Assembly: GCA_013397455.1 (NCBI GenBank)
Contig: VYZB01000333.1
Coordinates: forward strand, 645,743 to 709,742
Source of the DNA: Crotophaga sulcirostris
Lineage: Eukaryota > Chordata > Aves > Cuculiformes > Crotophagidae
Direction: 5' to 3'
DNA: 64,000 nt
How positions within the stretch are numbered: the first letter of the stretch is position 1; every line of letters starts with the position of its first letter. This document shows, one piece after another, positions 48,547 to 60,320 of this stretch. The notes below the pieces were generated by a model. The model was not told where the DNA came from. It did not search any database and was given only the letters and a program-made list of their open reading frames with translations. The translations under genes and the position numbers were made by a program.

Positions 48547-50755
48547 TAATTAGCCTGTAGTCCCACAGTCATTACAGATTTATTCCATGGGTATCTGAGC
48601 CCTGATAAGGATGATGATACATGGCATCGTCCACTGCCTCCTGCTCCATCTCTAACTTGCCATTAGTAGCATACAGGAAAATATCCTGAGCATTTAGAGT
48701 CTATTTTGCTGTGGATTTCACCAAGGCTAGACTTTTATCTCTGGTTGCTGGTTCGGTTTAATTGGTAGTTTGCAGATGATAGAAACTCAAAGGTCTATTA
48801 TTCATTCATCTTCAAAGACCTGGAAACCAAGAGGGTCTGGGGGGTACCCAAGAAGTTTTGCAGGAGACTGAAATGGGAAGGCAGTGTTTTTATCACATTC
48901 CTCATTCAGAAAAGAGAGAGAGAGAGAACAAGAATGAGCAAGCCAGCCTGACCAGGAGCAAAAAGGAGATGATTATGTGGTTATCTGGAGGGATTCTTTC
49001 TATTATTTGAAAAATCAGGGAGCAGATTTAGAGAGACAGGTTGATGTGTTCAGGAAGAGCAATGAATCTGAGAGGTTCATTGATGGCGTATGCTTGGATT
49101 TAGACCTAAGTGTTAGTTTCAGAGGGAATGACAGCAAAAGGGAAGGGAAAAACCTATGGTCAGGAGCTCCCCAGGGTCTGCACTGGCAAACAGAGTACCC
49201 TTCCCAGCAAGAAGAGGTGGCACCAGGGCCTGGAAGCAGTGAAGTTGGATGAGATTTCAGGCACAGATGTCAAGGATTTAAATATTGAGGAAAGCACAGG
49301 AAACAAGCACATCCGAGAGAAGCTCTGGTGGAGGTTGAGATGTGCTGGTGGTGGGAGATGGTGAGGAAGGGGCTTAGCAGTGCCCTTGGAGACATCTGCA
49401 AAATGCAAACAAAAACTCACACAACAAAATACTCACAACTTCCAGAGTGAGAAGTTTTTTCAAGTCTAAATGTTTGTTCACATGGTTCTTTCACTGAAAC
49501 CACCTTGCAAATCCTTGTCATGAATAGTTTGAAGATGCTCTCCTGTTCTCTGCAACTCTCTCATTTATCCTGATCTGCAATCACTTCAACACACTCATCC
49601 AGCCCGTTGTCAACTGGTAAAAACACGTGATCCCACTCTTCAGCCGAAAAACCTGTCCATCTGTTATGTATTGATTGAGTGAGCTGCTGAAGAGAGAAGG
49701 ACTCGAAATACTTTTGTTGGCACAGAGGAAGAGGCTTGGAGAGAAAGTGAGTTTGGGACAGTAAAGATAGCCAGGAACTCTAGAGCACCAACCTCCAGAC
49801 ACATTCAGGGTCATTAGGGGAAGTATATCAAATATGTTAATAGATATCAGGAGTCAAGAACTAATTCTAGGGAGGACTGGGAGATAATCTTGCTAGTTCA
49901 GCAAACATTTTAAAGCAACCGAGACAGTTTCTCATATAACATCATGGAGTTTTTTGCTTCTTTATCCTCATTTGCAAAGAAATTTAGATTTCCAAACTTT
50001 AGAGCACTAAAATCGTTGATTCTTAACTTAGGGTGGTCATCAAAATCTGAAAATCTGTTTTCCTGATGATCCGTGGTGTATACAAGTTTCTGTCTGTATT
50101 TTATGTCTTAATAAACCATGACAAATGATACAAGTAAAGCACACATTTAAGGCAGTTGGCAAATAAATCTTGTGATAGACATCAGTGTGATTCTAGAAAG
50201 TTAACTGTGATTGAGGGCTTAACTATGAATGGGTTGTCTTCAGGGATCCACTTTTATGCATTTTACTATCAAGTCCCCATACACGAACGGGTGCTTCAAA
50301 GCAGACTGAAGCAGATTCAGTACTAAGCACCTTGCTTGATCTATGCTCATCCTGCATTCTAAATAATGTCTTTTGGCCTTGTTTCAATGCCATTAGTTTC
50401 CAGGTTCTTTTTGGCTTATATACAGATTGGAAAACTGCAAAAAGAAATATATTTTAGATTTGATAACCATGAGAAATGCATATCAATTGTCAAACTGAAA
50501 AGTATATGTCTAAAAGAATATAAAGTTTTAGCTAAATCTAATGTATAGAATGTATAGAATAACTAATGAGGCAAGAAGGAATCCAATAAAAATATTAGTA
50601 CGAAAAGAAACTGGAGAAAAAGAATTAACATCTTTCCTTGTCAATTGCTGTAAGCAGCCCAGTCAGCTTTCAGGGTATGAAATGGTCAGATCCAGAATTA
50701 TGGTCTGAGTGATTCAGCAATACTCACATTCCAGATGATTTGAAACGCAGACACT

Positions 50756-50786
50756 GGGGGGGAAAGGGGGGGAGGGGAGGGCGGGG
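50756..50786 (+). other. G-quadruplex motif, five G-runs
   Basis: G runs of 7, 7, 4, 3 and 4 are separated by loops of 3, 1, 1 and 1 nt. This meets the strict G-quadruplex rule with very short loops. Confidence 0.8.
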
Positions 50787-51963
50787 AGAGACCAAAAGCA
50801 TTTTAAAACAAATCATATATTTCAGTGTTTATGTACATATGACTGTATGTGTATGAGAGATGCATACGTATCTACAAACCCTTGTTTGTACGTGTATGTG
50901 CAGATATTCATGGAACTGGTTCTGTATATCTGTGAATATATACCTGTACAAAAGAGGCCATTAACCTCCCATTCTGGAGTAATTCTGCCATGGAGAAAGC
51001 ATTCGAGTAGTGAAAATTGATGAAGGGTTGAAAAAACAGGGAGCTCATATAAAAATTAGGAAATCAAGACTAATCAGGTTATTCAGATGGAACTATTGTA
51101 TTTCATTCCAAGTGCAGTAAACACATGGATTAATCAGCCAATAAGAGGCAAAGACTGTGGCTCCTGCTCTGGAAAAAATGATATATTTTATTTTTTTGTA
51201 ATTTCTACTTGTTCGTGGACATAAAACAGATATTTAGGTGGCTAACTGACCAGTTTTATGGTAAAAGTTTCACATGTAGTTCAATTGATCACCATGGATG
51301 GGTTTTTCACTCTGTTCTTTATCTTTTAAGACAAATTGTGGTAGTTTTCTGTATTTGTTAAAGTTTGCCAGCTTCAAATGCTCCATATGTAATTTGCACA
51401 GTTTAAAAATATGCTCATATGAAGACTCATTTTAAATCCTAAGCCCTGCTAGGCTGTCCCTGTGGCATGCCACTCAACCAGACAGTGCATGAGTTCTGGG
51501 GTTGATGCCTTCAACGACCTCTTCAAGGCTTAAATGTGAGTGCCCAGTTGTGCAATAGCATTTTTAGCTCATTTTTTTTGGTCTTAAGCTGCTTTAGAAC
51601 TTCAACAAACAGGTCACCATCCTGGTTTCAGCTTTTGGGGTTTTTTGTAAAGCAGACACTGATGAGAGCAAGGTTCGTATCAAGTGTTGATAGTTCCTAA
51701 GAACATTTGGGAACCAGGTCAGAGAAGTGGTGGTGTAATCCCTAGCTTTAGCCTTACACCTCGCTCTAATGACCCATGAGAAAGAGTAGGGGAAATGCTA
51801 CTGCTGGGGTGCAGGTGGGGTTGCTGCTGCACCTCAGGTACCTGTGGGCACAGCCAGTAGTGCTTGGGCTCTTGGTGAAGAGGACTTTGCCTTGTAAATG
51901 ATTTGCCATGACCTATAGAAAGAAATGACATGTTAACTTGAGGTGCTCCTTGAGATTATTGTC

Positions 51964-52012
51964 TGGACTGGATGATCCCAGAGAACTTTTCCAACCTTAA
52001 CGATTCTATGAT
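51964..52012 (+). mobile_element. CR1 LINE, 3' tail fragment
   Basis: About 49 bp: TGGACTGGATGATCCCAGAG to CGATTCTATGAT. Same tail group as 15508. It lies only 258 bp before another CR1 of a different group in the same orientation. Confidence 0.85.
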
Positions 52013-52270
52013 ATCCACAGGGGAATGGACAGATAGGATTTAGCACAGAGTTGTGCAAATGAAGGTGGGCAAATCCAGGCATGGGGCAAAGTGGTATAGA
52101 GGTGCTGGAAAAGGGATAAAAAAAGTTGTTTTCTGTTTTGTCTGTGATAGTATGGTTAGGTGTTCACAAGCGTAAAAATGGTGGGGAGATAGGAAACTGA
52201 CATTCATTGGCAATGACGAACAGTGAAGTCGCTGTAGAACATGGCCAGTTGTTTGCCAGCACAGCTTTAG

Positions 52271-52670
52271 CAGGCTGAGAGGGTTGGAGTTGTTTAGCCT
52301 GGAGAAGAGAAGGTTGCAGGGAGACCTTAGAGCAGCCTCCCAGCACTGGAAGGGTCTACAGAAAAGCTGGGGAGGGGCTCTTGATCAGGGAGTACAGGGA
52401 CAGGACAAGGGGAAACAGTTTTCAGCCAAAAGGGGAGATTGAGGTGAGATCTTAGGAAGAAATGTTTTCCTGTGAGGGTGTGAAGGCCCTGGCCCAGGTT
52501 GCCCAGAGAAGTGGTGACCGCCCCATCCCTGGAGGTGTTCCAGGCCAGGTTGGATGGTACTTTGAGCCCCCTGATCCAGTGGGAGGTGTCCCTGCCCATG
52601 GCAGGTAGGGTTGGAATGGGATGGGCTTTAAGATTCCTTCTGCCCCAAACCATTCTCTGATTCCATGATA
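52271..52670 (+). mobile_element. CR1 LINE, 5'-truncated copy
   Basis: From GGCTGAGAGGGTTGGAGT through TGGAGAAGAGAAGGTTGCAG and CCCTGATCCAGTGGGAGG to CTCTGATTCCATGATA. Group with GTCCCTGCCCATGGCAGG. Confidence 0.95.
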
Positions 52671-53859
52671 ACCCCAAAGCCACGAGTACAGAGGCAATGG
52701 AAGAAAATGTGGATCTTTCAGCATTGCCTGTATTTATGTAAAGACATTTCACTTTTAGTTAATGCTTCTTTAGGAATACATGGGAGGTTGTAGTTCTTCA
52801 GCTGAGGATGCTGTCTCAGCCTTATATAAATACCTGTAGAATTGCTCAAATAGTTCATTAGTAGCTTATGAGTTTGCGTGCTTGCATTCCTTGCTAACTC
52901 TAATTGCAAGGCTGTTGATTCATACTGTAGCCGACCGGAGCCGGCTAACAGATTCTCTGCTCTATTGCCCCATTAAATGAGGTGTTACTGTATTTGACTC
53001 AAGCTCCAAAGGATCCCATCCCATTTAGTAAAGAGACCGGCTAGGGCTGACCTAGCTGGGGACAGATTTCCTTCCAAATCTCAGAGAAGTCCTCCTGAAT
53101 ATGAGATGTTAATTGTGGCAGGAATTAAGGATTAAACAGTCACGGCTTCAGGTTGCTATTGGGAACTGAAATCAGGATTACAAAGGAAACTGGGCCATGC
53201 CCTCGCAATGCTATTACCCCAGTTCTTGAATCTAAAAAACCTTAGAAACTCATCCTTAGTGACCAATAAAAACTAGTCTAAATTGTGCTTACTGAAGCCT
53301 GAGGAAACGAGTCATAATTGTGCAGCCATAGTTTGGACACCTTTCAAAGCAGAAGATAGCATCCAGGACAAGAGAGTGAAATTCAGCCCTGATTTATACC
53401 CTCTGCAACCTTTATTAGCGCCAAAGCTCCAGTGTTGGCTGTATGTCAGGCCACAACCTTATCTCCTGCCTGGGAGAGACAGACCCCCACAGCAGAGCCC
53501 AGCCCCTCGTGCCTCCAGTCACTGCAAGGAGAGCAAAGGCACTGCAAGAGCATTTCCCGTGGGCAGAAAAGTGGATGGAGTCCCCCTGCAGCGTGGAGTA
53601 ACCGTTAACCCCAGTGGCTGTATAGCTGTGTGCATCCCCTCTCTGTTCGAGGCTGCCAGGGTTGGGGGGGGGTCAAAGCCAGTTCTGGCTCCCCCCTAGC
53701 ACCCACTGAACAGCTTGGCATCAGGGAAATGCTCCTCATTTGAGTTCTTGGCGGGAATGTTCAGGTGGGCTAAATATCTACGATGCTGCCAAACTCCGTA
53801 TCTGACCCAGAATACAAAACTATAGGGATGAGTGGGAAGCAAAAGAAATTCTGTGGTTG

Positions 53860-54960
53860 AAATTTATGACATGGTAGCACATACTTAATAACCAATTAAA
53901 ACCTGGATTTATTGGATTTATTGGGAGCTAAATTACATTTGTATTATAAATAGAACTAGAATATACTGTTACGGAACAAAACCAAAACATCTTAGCATTT
54001 AATATTGTAAAAGACAAAGTAATCTAACGGACCCTAAATGTTAATGGGTGTAAAGATTTACACTTTAATTGCATTTTTAAGTCATCTTATTTTGCAGCAC
54101 TCTTTTTTTCTGTGTACATAGAAATCAACAGTCTACTGCAACATTATACTTAGTAGTGGCAAGACTGACTTTAGGAAATCTATTATTATAGGTAAGATCA
54201 GTTTATTACTTATAAATCCTTGCAAAGATTTTAATTGAAATGAGCAGTGGACTTTCACTGACCTTGACTGTCTGTATGTGAGATCTTCATAGCAAATTAA
54301 ACCAGTGAAAAGTGTGTGTGTGGGAAGCCAAGAAGAGAGGGGAGTGGTAACAAGACAATTTCTATTTGTAAAGCCAACAAATAAACTATATTGGATTTAG
54401 GGATTTGCTTTATGGCAGGGAAAAAAATTCTTAGCAAATGATGAAACATGAAATTACGTCTGATTAAATTATCAAATAATAATATTGTACTTGTTAAAGT
54501 ATTATCAGTTATAATCAGACTTGAGGATGGTATCTAAGATTGGCATTACAGGACGTGCCTTCATAGTATATAAAAATATAACAAACTTCCCAGAAACTGA
54601 CTCCCGTACTCATAATATTTCTCTTCCAGTTTGTGTTACCGCTTCAGGATTCCTAAGCTGAGTTACATTTATAGATGAATCTAACTCACATTACATTTGA
54701 AAAAATAAATGTGCACTAAAAGTAATTAAAGCATGTTGGTTCATGAATAATACACCATTTTACTACTATTTGCAGAGTATAATGAGACAAGCTACTAAAT
54801 TGACAATGAATACTCTATTATGTGATTGCCAACTGTTTTATAAGATATTGAACTGATTCATTTATTCTATCATCATGTGCATTATCAAGCTATTGCTTTT
54901 TAATAAATTAATTTCTCCTAGGTCTCCAGAGTCTTACATTGAAATCTGACTGAAGGCATA
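53860..54960. promoter_or_regulatory. Candidate conserved non-coding block
   Basis: Continuous AT-rich sequence without CR1 or tandem repeats, with motifs such as ACTTTAATTGCAT, AAAGTAATTAAAG and GTGCATTATC. Such blocks in the desert beside a developmental regulator are often enhancers. This is inferred from texture alone. Confidence 0.25.
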
Positions 54961-54993
54961 AATGAAATTAATTTTGTGGTCTGAGTTTAACTA

Positions 54994-55162
54994 CCGGTGC
55001 CGTGTAACTTACAAAACACGGCAGTGCAGCCGGCGGCCGCTGCAGAAGGGCATCGCTGCCGGGCGGCCGCAGCAGTGCTACGCTGGCTTCACTGTGATGG
55101 CAAGGATGCCTTTGAACAGCCAGCTGACAGAAATAGCCACCCAAGCAGCACAGGGCGCTCCG
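54994..55162. other. CpG cluster with two NotI sites
   Basis: I count 13 CpG in 169 bp, while flanking kilobases have very few. GCGGCCGC occurs at 55033-55040 and 55063-55070. The sequences around them are a diverged direct repeat (GCAGCCGGCGGCCGCTGCAG and GCTGCCGGGCGGCCGCAGCA). This could be a small unmethylated regulatory island or promoter. Confidence 0.6.
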
Positions 55163-56350
55163 ACAAAGCTCTTGTTTGTCAGGGTGCTGGATGCCAGCCA
55201 CCCCCCTTCCCCTACCCTTCACCCACCATCCCGCTGTAAATTGACCCTGTGATTCTGTAGAAACCCAAACCTGGTGACACCATTCATTGACTGAAAAGCA
55301 GCACTTAATCCCTGGCTGGGTGATTAGGAAAGTGTCATTAGGAAAGCAGTGCGATTGTGGGGAAGACTCTCCGCCGTGTTGGAGCAGAGGATTATCTGGG
55401 AACCCTCTGCTGGGGTTGAAATAACACCCAACATCCACACAGCCACAGAGCTGCTTCACTCGATGGTAAACAACTTCTAATTGCGGCTGTTGACAGGACT
55501 CACTGTGTTCTAACTAACCTTGTTGCAATGTTATTATTTCTGAAGGGAGCCTTTCTCTGTGTTTTTAACAAGAAGTCTGACAGGTGTCATATTAAAAACA
55601 GGGCTTAATTCTAATGCAACTATTCCCACCCTCCCTTCCTTTTCATTTTTGTGTCTCTGTAATGCATGAATTTCTCCTACTCATAAAGATTAAAGGAACA
55701 GCTTTGCTGAAAGGAAAATACTTCTGATTTGTTTGTAGTCCAGGTACATTCAGGGTGGTCTCAGCTCCCTTTCTCCTCTCTTCTCCAGCCACACCAGCTC
55801 AATGCTGGGAGGGAGAGGGAGAGAAATAAAGCCTTCCGTGGGATGAGAGGTAATTCAGGATCCATTGAAGTGAAATTTCAGGGTTCTTTTAAACTGTGAC
55901 CCGCGGCCACCAGCCAGGCGCTCCGCAGGCTGTGCAGCCTGTGATGCATTGCTGACTGCTCTCCACCAGAGACTGAGCCCAGGCCAGCAGTTCACTTACA
56001 AGTTTACACTGGATTTAAGTCAAAATGCTAAAACGCCGGTGTTCAATCACTGCTAACTGTGTGCTCGGCAGACAGCTCCCAGCAGACTCCAGGCTTGTAA
56101 AATCCAATACGCCACATAAAGTAAGGGTTTATGGAGGTGCAAGGGGTTCAGAAGACCTTTTTTTTCCATTTACCTCTTGCTTGAGTTCTTGTGGTGCTGC
56201 TTTTTAGGACAGCTTCAGCTGTGCTGCACACAAACCAGGCAGTGGTGCAGAGTGCAGAGGGCTGCATACAGAAAAACACCTCCCATTTCCAGACCCCTCA
56301 TCTCTCCTATCGTACTTTTCAGGTTGCCTGCAAAAGGCAAATTCCATAAA

Positions 56351-56610
56351 ATTATAGAGTCATAGAATCATTGAGGTTGAGAAAGACTTCTAAGATCATC
56401 CAGTCCAACCATCAGCCGAACACCACCAGGCCTACTAAACCATGTCCTGAAGTGCCATGGCCATGCGCTTCTTGAACTCCTCCAGAGATGGAGACCCCAC
56501 GACTTACCTGGGCAGTCTCTTCCAGTGCTTCACCACTCTTTTGGTAAAGAATTTTTTCCTAATATCAAATCTAAACCTCCCCTGAGGTGCAATTTAAAGC
56601 CATTAATTCC
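56351..56610 (-). mobile_element. CR1 LINE, 5'-truncated copy
   Basis: Reverse complement from ATTATAGAGTCATAGAATCA through CCTACTAAACCATGTCCTGA to about AATTTAAAGCCATTAATTCC. Same group as the fragment at 9465. Confidence 0.94.
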
Positions 56611-56689
56611 ATGTTGACGTGATGATCAGAGCCGGGACCAGTGTGGCTCCCACGCACCAGCTTACTCTCTCTCCTCCCTTTGCAAAAAG

Positions 56690-56960
56690 TTTACACATTT
56701 CGTGTCGGCAAGCATCATGCACGTTCCTCAATGCCCGCCAAGAACATTACAGAGTGACTCAAACTGCCGCTGCTCAAGGCTAACGCCAGCTCAAGGAAAA
56801 GCGTGCCTGCTTTGCCAGGAGGCAACATGTAAACCCAGTGTACAAAGCCCCTAATTTAGACTGCGCTTGCATCTCCATAGGCGCTGCACCAGCCCTGCAT
56901 AAGATTTCCATATGAACACTGTGCACGGTGCAGATTTCATTGCCAAAGTGTTGGCTAACA
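56690..56960. promoter_or_regulatory. Candidate conserved non-coding element
   Basis: Balanced composition with about ten CpG retained in an otherwise CpG-poor region. It has motif-like pieces such as GTGTCGGCAAG, TCCATATGAACAC, a palindromic CTGTGCACGGTGCAG and GAGTGACTCAAAC (AP-1-like). It looks more constrained than its surroundings, by texture only. Confidence 0.35.
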
Positions 56961-58931
56961 TTCAGTGTTTAGATCAGTTCTTTTAAAGGAGTGAAGGTAA
57001 CCAGCCAAAATAGTCTCACCAGGCATTTGGCAATCTGTTCTGCACTCCCTTAAGATAGATGATTTTCTGGGACTGAAAATATATATTATTTCTTCCTCTC
57101 TTTTTTTTTTTCTTTGTATAAGCAACTGCCCAGTAAATTGATAAGAACCCTTTTTAATTAGATAGTGAAGTTGTATGGGTAATGTTCCATATAAAAGGTC
57201 TATAAAACACAGCAGAATTAATAAAATGACTGCTTCTCATTTAATTCAGGTCCTCCAAAGGGATCCGTTTGTCTTGCTTTGGTCTGTTTGTAGTACTTCT
57301 CTCCACCACCCAGCCATGAACTGATTAAAATCATATTCCTCACTTAATAGTGGAGCCCAGTTGGTGAGAAAAACTGGGTAGTAATTAAGGTCTATGCACA
57401 TACATGTGAACCCCCATAAAAAAAATACCAAAAACAATCATTGTGCATCCCTTGGATTATATGCAAACACAGCTCATGTTGACAGCTACCTCTGGATGAC
57501 TCCATCAGTACACACTTTATCTCCAGCTGTCCAAGTAATTTTCCCAGGATTTCACCCCTCTTTTTCACTCCTCTCCACACAGATGGATTAGAGCAACAAA
57601 CGGTTTACATGCTGCACATCATTAGCTATCCTCCCTCACTACCCAGCAGATAACAACTGGGCTCTATCATCAGGACATTCATAACACCTTGACACTTTTA
57701 CAACTCTGCTGTGCTCTGCCAGAGCAATCTTCTCTTTTAAAGCATGAAGCTAATTCATGAAACACCGGTTGGAAAGTACTCTGCAAATGCAACTGGGGTG
57801 GGGGAGAGAAGAAAAAACACAGCTCAGAAAAGACATCTATTAAATAACATAGTTAGCACTGTAAAAAAAAAATAAGCAAAGAAAAAAACAGCACATTCTT
57901 TGTCTCTCAGATATTTCTGTATTGTCCCATTGCCTCTGTCCCACAGTGAAGGACATCAGCAGTCAGACATCTGTCGGCTGTATTTCAATGCTTCCATCAC
58001 CATGTGTATCATCCAGGCACCTCCAGTGCCTGGTGTCGGCAGCCTTTGACTGCAGGCTGAAGCAGGTAGACAGGTCGGCTGCGATGGTCCCCATTAGGAT
58101 GCTGTGCCTCCGGCCACAGTGTGGCTACTTCCCTTGGAAATGGGTTTCCCTCTGCAAAGGTACCAGTTGAGGGCTTCAGTCAGTAGTGTGTTTACTGGTG
58201 GGTGTTACCGGCACCTATTGTAGGTTTTGTGAGCTGCCTCTGGTCTCATGGCATCTTAACTCTAAAGATTTGTAAATAAAACAACTCCTCCTCTGCACAG
58301 GTTGGGATCCTGCTTCAGAGACCATCTCTAGCTTACATCTAGAATAAAATACAAGCCTACACCAGCCACTGTGGATGGAAAGAAATGCATTTTAGCAGCA
58401 TTTTCCAAGCTACTCAGTGTGCTCACCACTACCCTGACCATACATTTTAATGTATAGTACACGCTTGTTTAAAAAAGAAATACATAAGGAGAAAGAGTAA
58501 TTACCGTAGCTTAAATTCAGCCTGATAAGAAGGGCTTGCACAGGCTGAGCAGCTGTTCCACTGCCATTCAGATTATGAAAATACAATCCTAGAGAACCTT
58601 GTTAAGATAAATACAGAGCATGAAATGTATAGGCAATTTTTTTCCCAGTCACATATAATGATCAATTCCAAAGCCACAAGTGATACCAAAGGACAAAATA
58701 AGATCTGTCTAGACTTTCTCACTTACAAGATATTGATCATTCCAATAGTAAACTGGTTAGTATAAGTGTGTTTGGCTTGAAAGGTCATGAGTTTAACACC
58801 TGACAAGGAGTTATTCAACCTTGATATAAGTCAAATTATTGCAGTGTTGCTGGAAAGACTTTCTCTAATAAAAATCCCTACCTGGTCTTAAAATATCTGA
58901 AATTTGTCTTCCAGACGTCAAAAGAAAAAGT

Positions 58932-58951
58932 GGGGAGGGGAGGGAGGGGGG
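58932..58951 (+). other. G-quadruplex motif, single-A loops
   Basis: G runs of 4, 4, 3 and 6 are each separated by a single A. This is the most stable class of intramolecular G-quadruplex motif. Confidence 0.8.
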
Positions 58952-59267
58952 CAGTCAAGACTTGTCATGGGTTTCTGCTGGTTCACCTCTATCTGAGTTT
59001 GCAAGTAGAGCTCCCAGAAGTCAGTTTCTTTCTGGGCAGACCACGGACAACATCTGCTGCATGGAAGGCAGTGGAAGCTGTCATTGATTGAAATGGCATC
59101 TGGTGGCTCTTCATTCCTAGGAAAGGAGTTTGTTTGCTTACCTACTTGCAGACTCAAGGTAACCATACAGAGGCAAAAATTACCATTAAAACGAGAGATG
59201 TTTACTTTTGAAGGAAAGCAGAAGAGAGTGGGTTAAGCAATGCCGTTCAGCATGGAGGTGGGTAACA

Positions 59268-59510
59268 GCTGAAAGAGGGTAGATTTAGATTAGATAGTAG
59301 CAAGTAATATTTTCCTGTGGGGGTACTGAGGCCTTGGCACAGGTTGCCCAGTGAAGTGGTGGCTGCCCCATCCCTGGAGGTGTTCAAGGCCAGGTTGGAT
59401 GGGGCTTTGAGCCCCCTGATCCAGTGGGAGGTGTCCCTGCCCATGGCAGGGGTGGAACTGGATGGGCTTTGAGGTTCCTTCCAACCCAAACTATTCTGTG
59501 ATTCTATGAT
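59268..59510 (+). mobile_element. CR1 LINE, 3' part
   Basis: From AGCTGAAAGAGGGTAGATTT through CCCCTGATCCAGTGGGAGG to a clean tail ATTCTGTGATTCTATGAT. Close to the consensus of its group as judged from the copies in this window. Confidence 0.95.
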
Positions 59511-60208
59511 CACCCTCCAAGGCCTCCCCTTTAGAAAGCCCTGTGGGGCTTGAGCAGTGCATCAGAGAGACAGCCTTTAGCCAGCTGCCTCTTTATATGG
59601 GGATAACTAGCAAGTGCTCTTTAGGACTATTAAGAGCTTGATGTAAGTTTGCTGGATCTTTTCCAAGAACTATAAATGCCCAATCTATTTCACTTTATTC
59701 AGTTCTTTTTGTTTTGCTGATATGATACTAGTTAAGGTTAATGAGGTTTGCCTTAATATTAGACACAGGATCACTTAACTACCTTTAATGAACACTGGAG
59801 TCAATGCATTGTGGAGTCATTCACACAGACATTGCTTCAGGTAAATCAACCAAAAAAAATAAGCCAGGTAAATAAATAAATCTGAGTGGCTGTAAATGTG
59901 CCAAATTTTACACCAAAATATATTTGAAAGCCAATGACTTCAGCACATCTTGGATATTAAAATGGATGGTTTGGAGTCTGTTTCTTTTGAATTGTTTTTC
60001 CTTTTTAATGTCCCCTGCACATCCCTCCTGTGCTGAAACCAAGCTGAGAGTGCTGGAAAAATGACATTCAAAATTATTTCTAATAGAAGAAAATGCTCTG
60101 CAGCTCTGTGCCATTTTGTTATTTGGACTGAAAATGTTAATACATACATAGAGTATATATAAAAAAGCATTTTTTATGCTTAAGCCATCAGCACAGGACA
60201 GTGAGCAA

Positions 60209-60320
60209 CAAAGACAAGGGAAAGAAAAGGAGAAGAGAAAGAAAGAGAAAAAGACAAAGCGAGAAGGAAAGAAAAAGACAAAAGAAAGACAAAGTAAGAA
60301 AGAAACAGTGGGAGAGAAAG
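60209..60320. repeat. Polypurine (GAAA-type) tract
   Basis: About 110 bp nearly all A and G on the plus strand, with irregular GAAA, GAAAAA and GACAAA units. Apparent lysine-rich reading frames here are composition artefacts. Confidence 0.85.

Larger units (their letters stand above)
47958..51963. other. Non-coding DNA, AT-rich, with simple repeats and a G-quadruplex motif
   Basis: 48000-48480 is a repeat-free enhancer-like stretch. 48511-48546 is a TAATTATA-type repeat, 48913-48927 is (AG)n and 50756-50786 is a G-rich run. No gene recognised. Confidence 0.75.
52671..56350. other. Non-coding DNA with AT-rich enhancer-like stretch and CpG cluster
   Basis: 53860-54960 is about 1.1 kb of repeat-free AT-rich DNA. 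54994-55162 is a sharp CpG-rich island-like patch. 55900-56060 has several further CpG. No exon of a known gene was found. An acceptor-like TTTCTCCTAG at 54913-54922 precedes the CpG patch, without supporting evidence of splicing. Confidence 0.7.
56611..59267. other. Non-coding DNA with enhancer-like block and G-quadruplex
   Basis: 56690-56960 is a repeat-free block with unusual CpG retention. 57600-57780 is similar in texture. A G-quadruplex motif lies at 58932-58951. No gene recognised. Confidence 0.72.

Noticed and set aside
54968..55459. 163-codon minus-strand frame over the CpG cluster, with plus-strand frames too
   Set aside because: High GC removes stops on both strands. No protein family is recognisable and codon use shows no bias that I can see.
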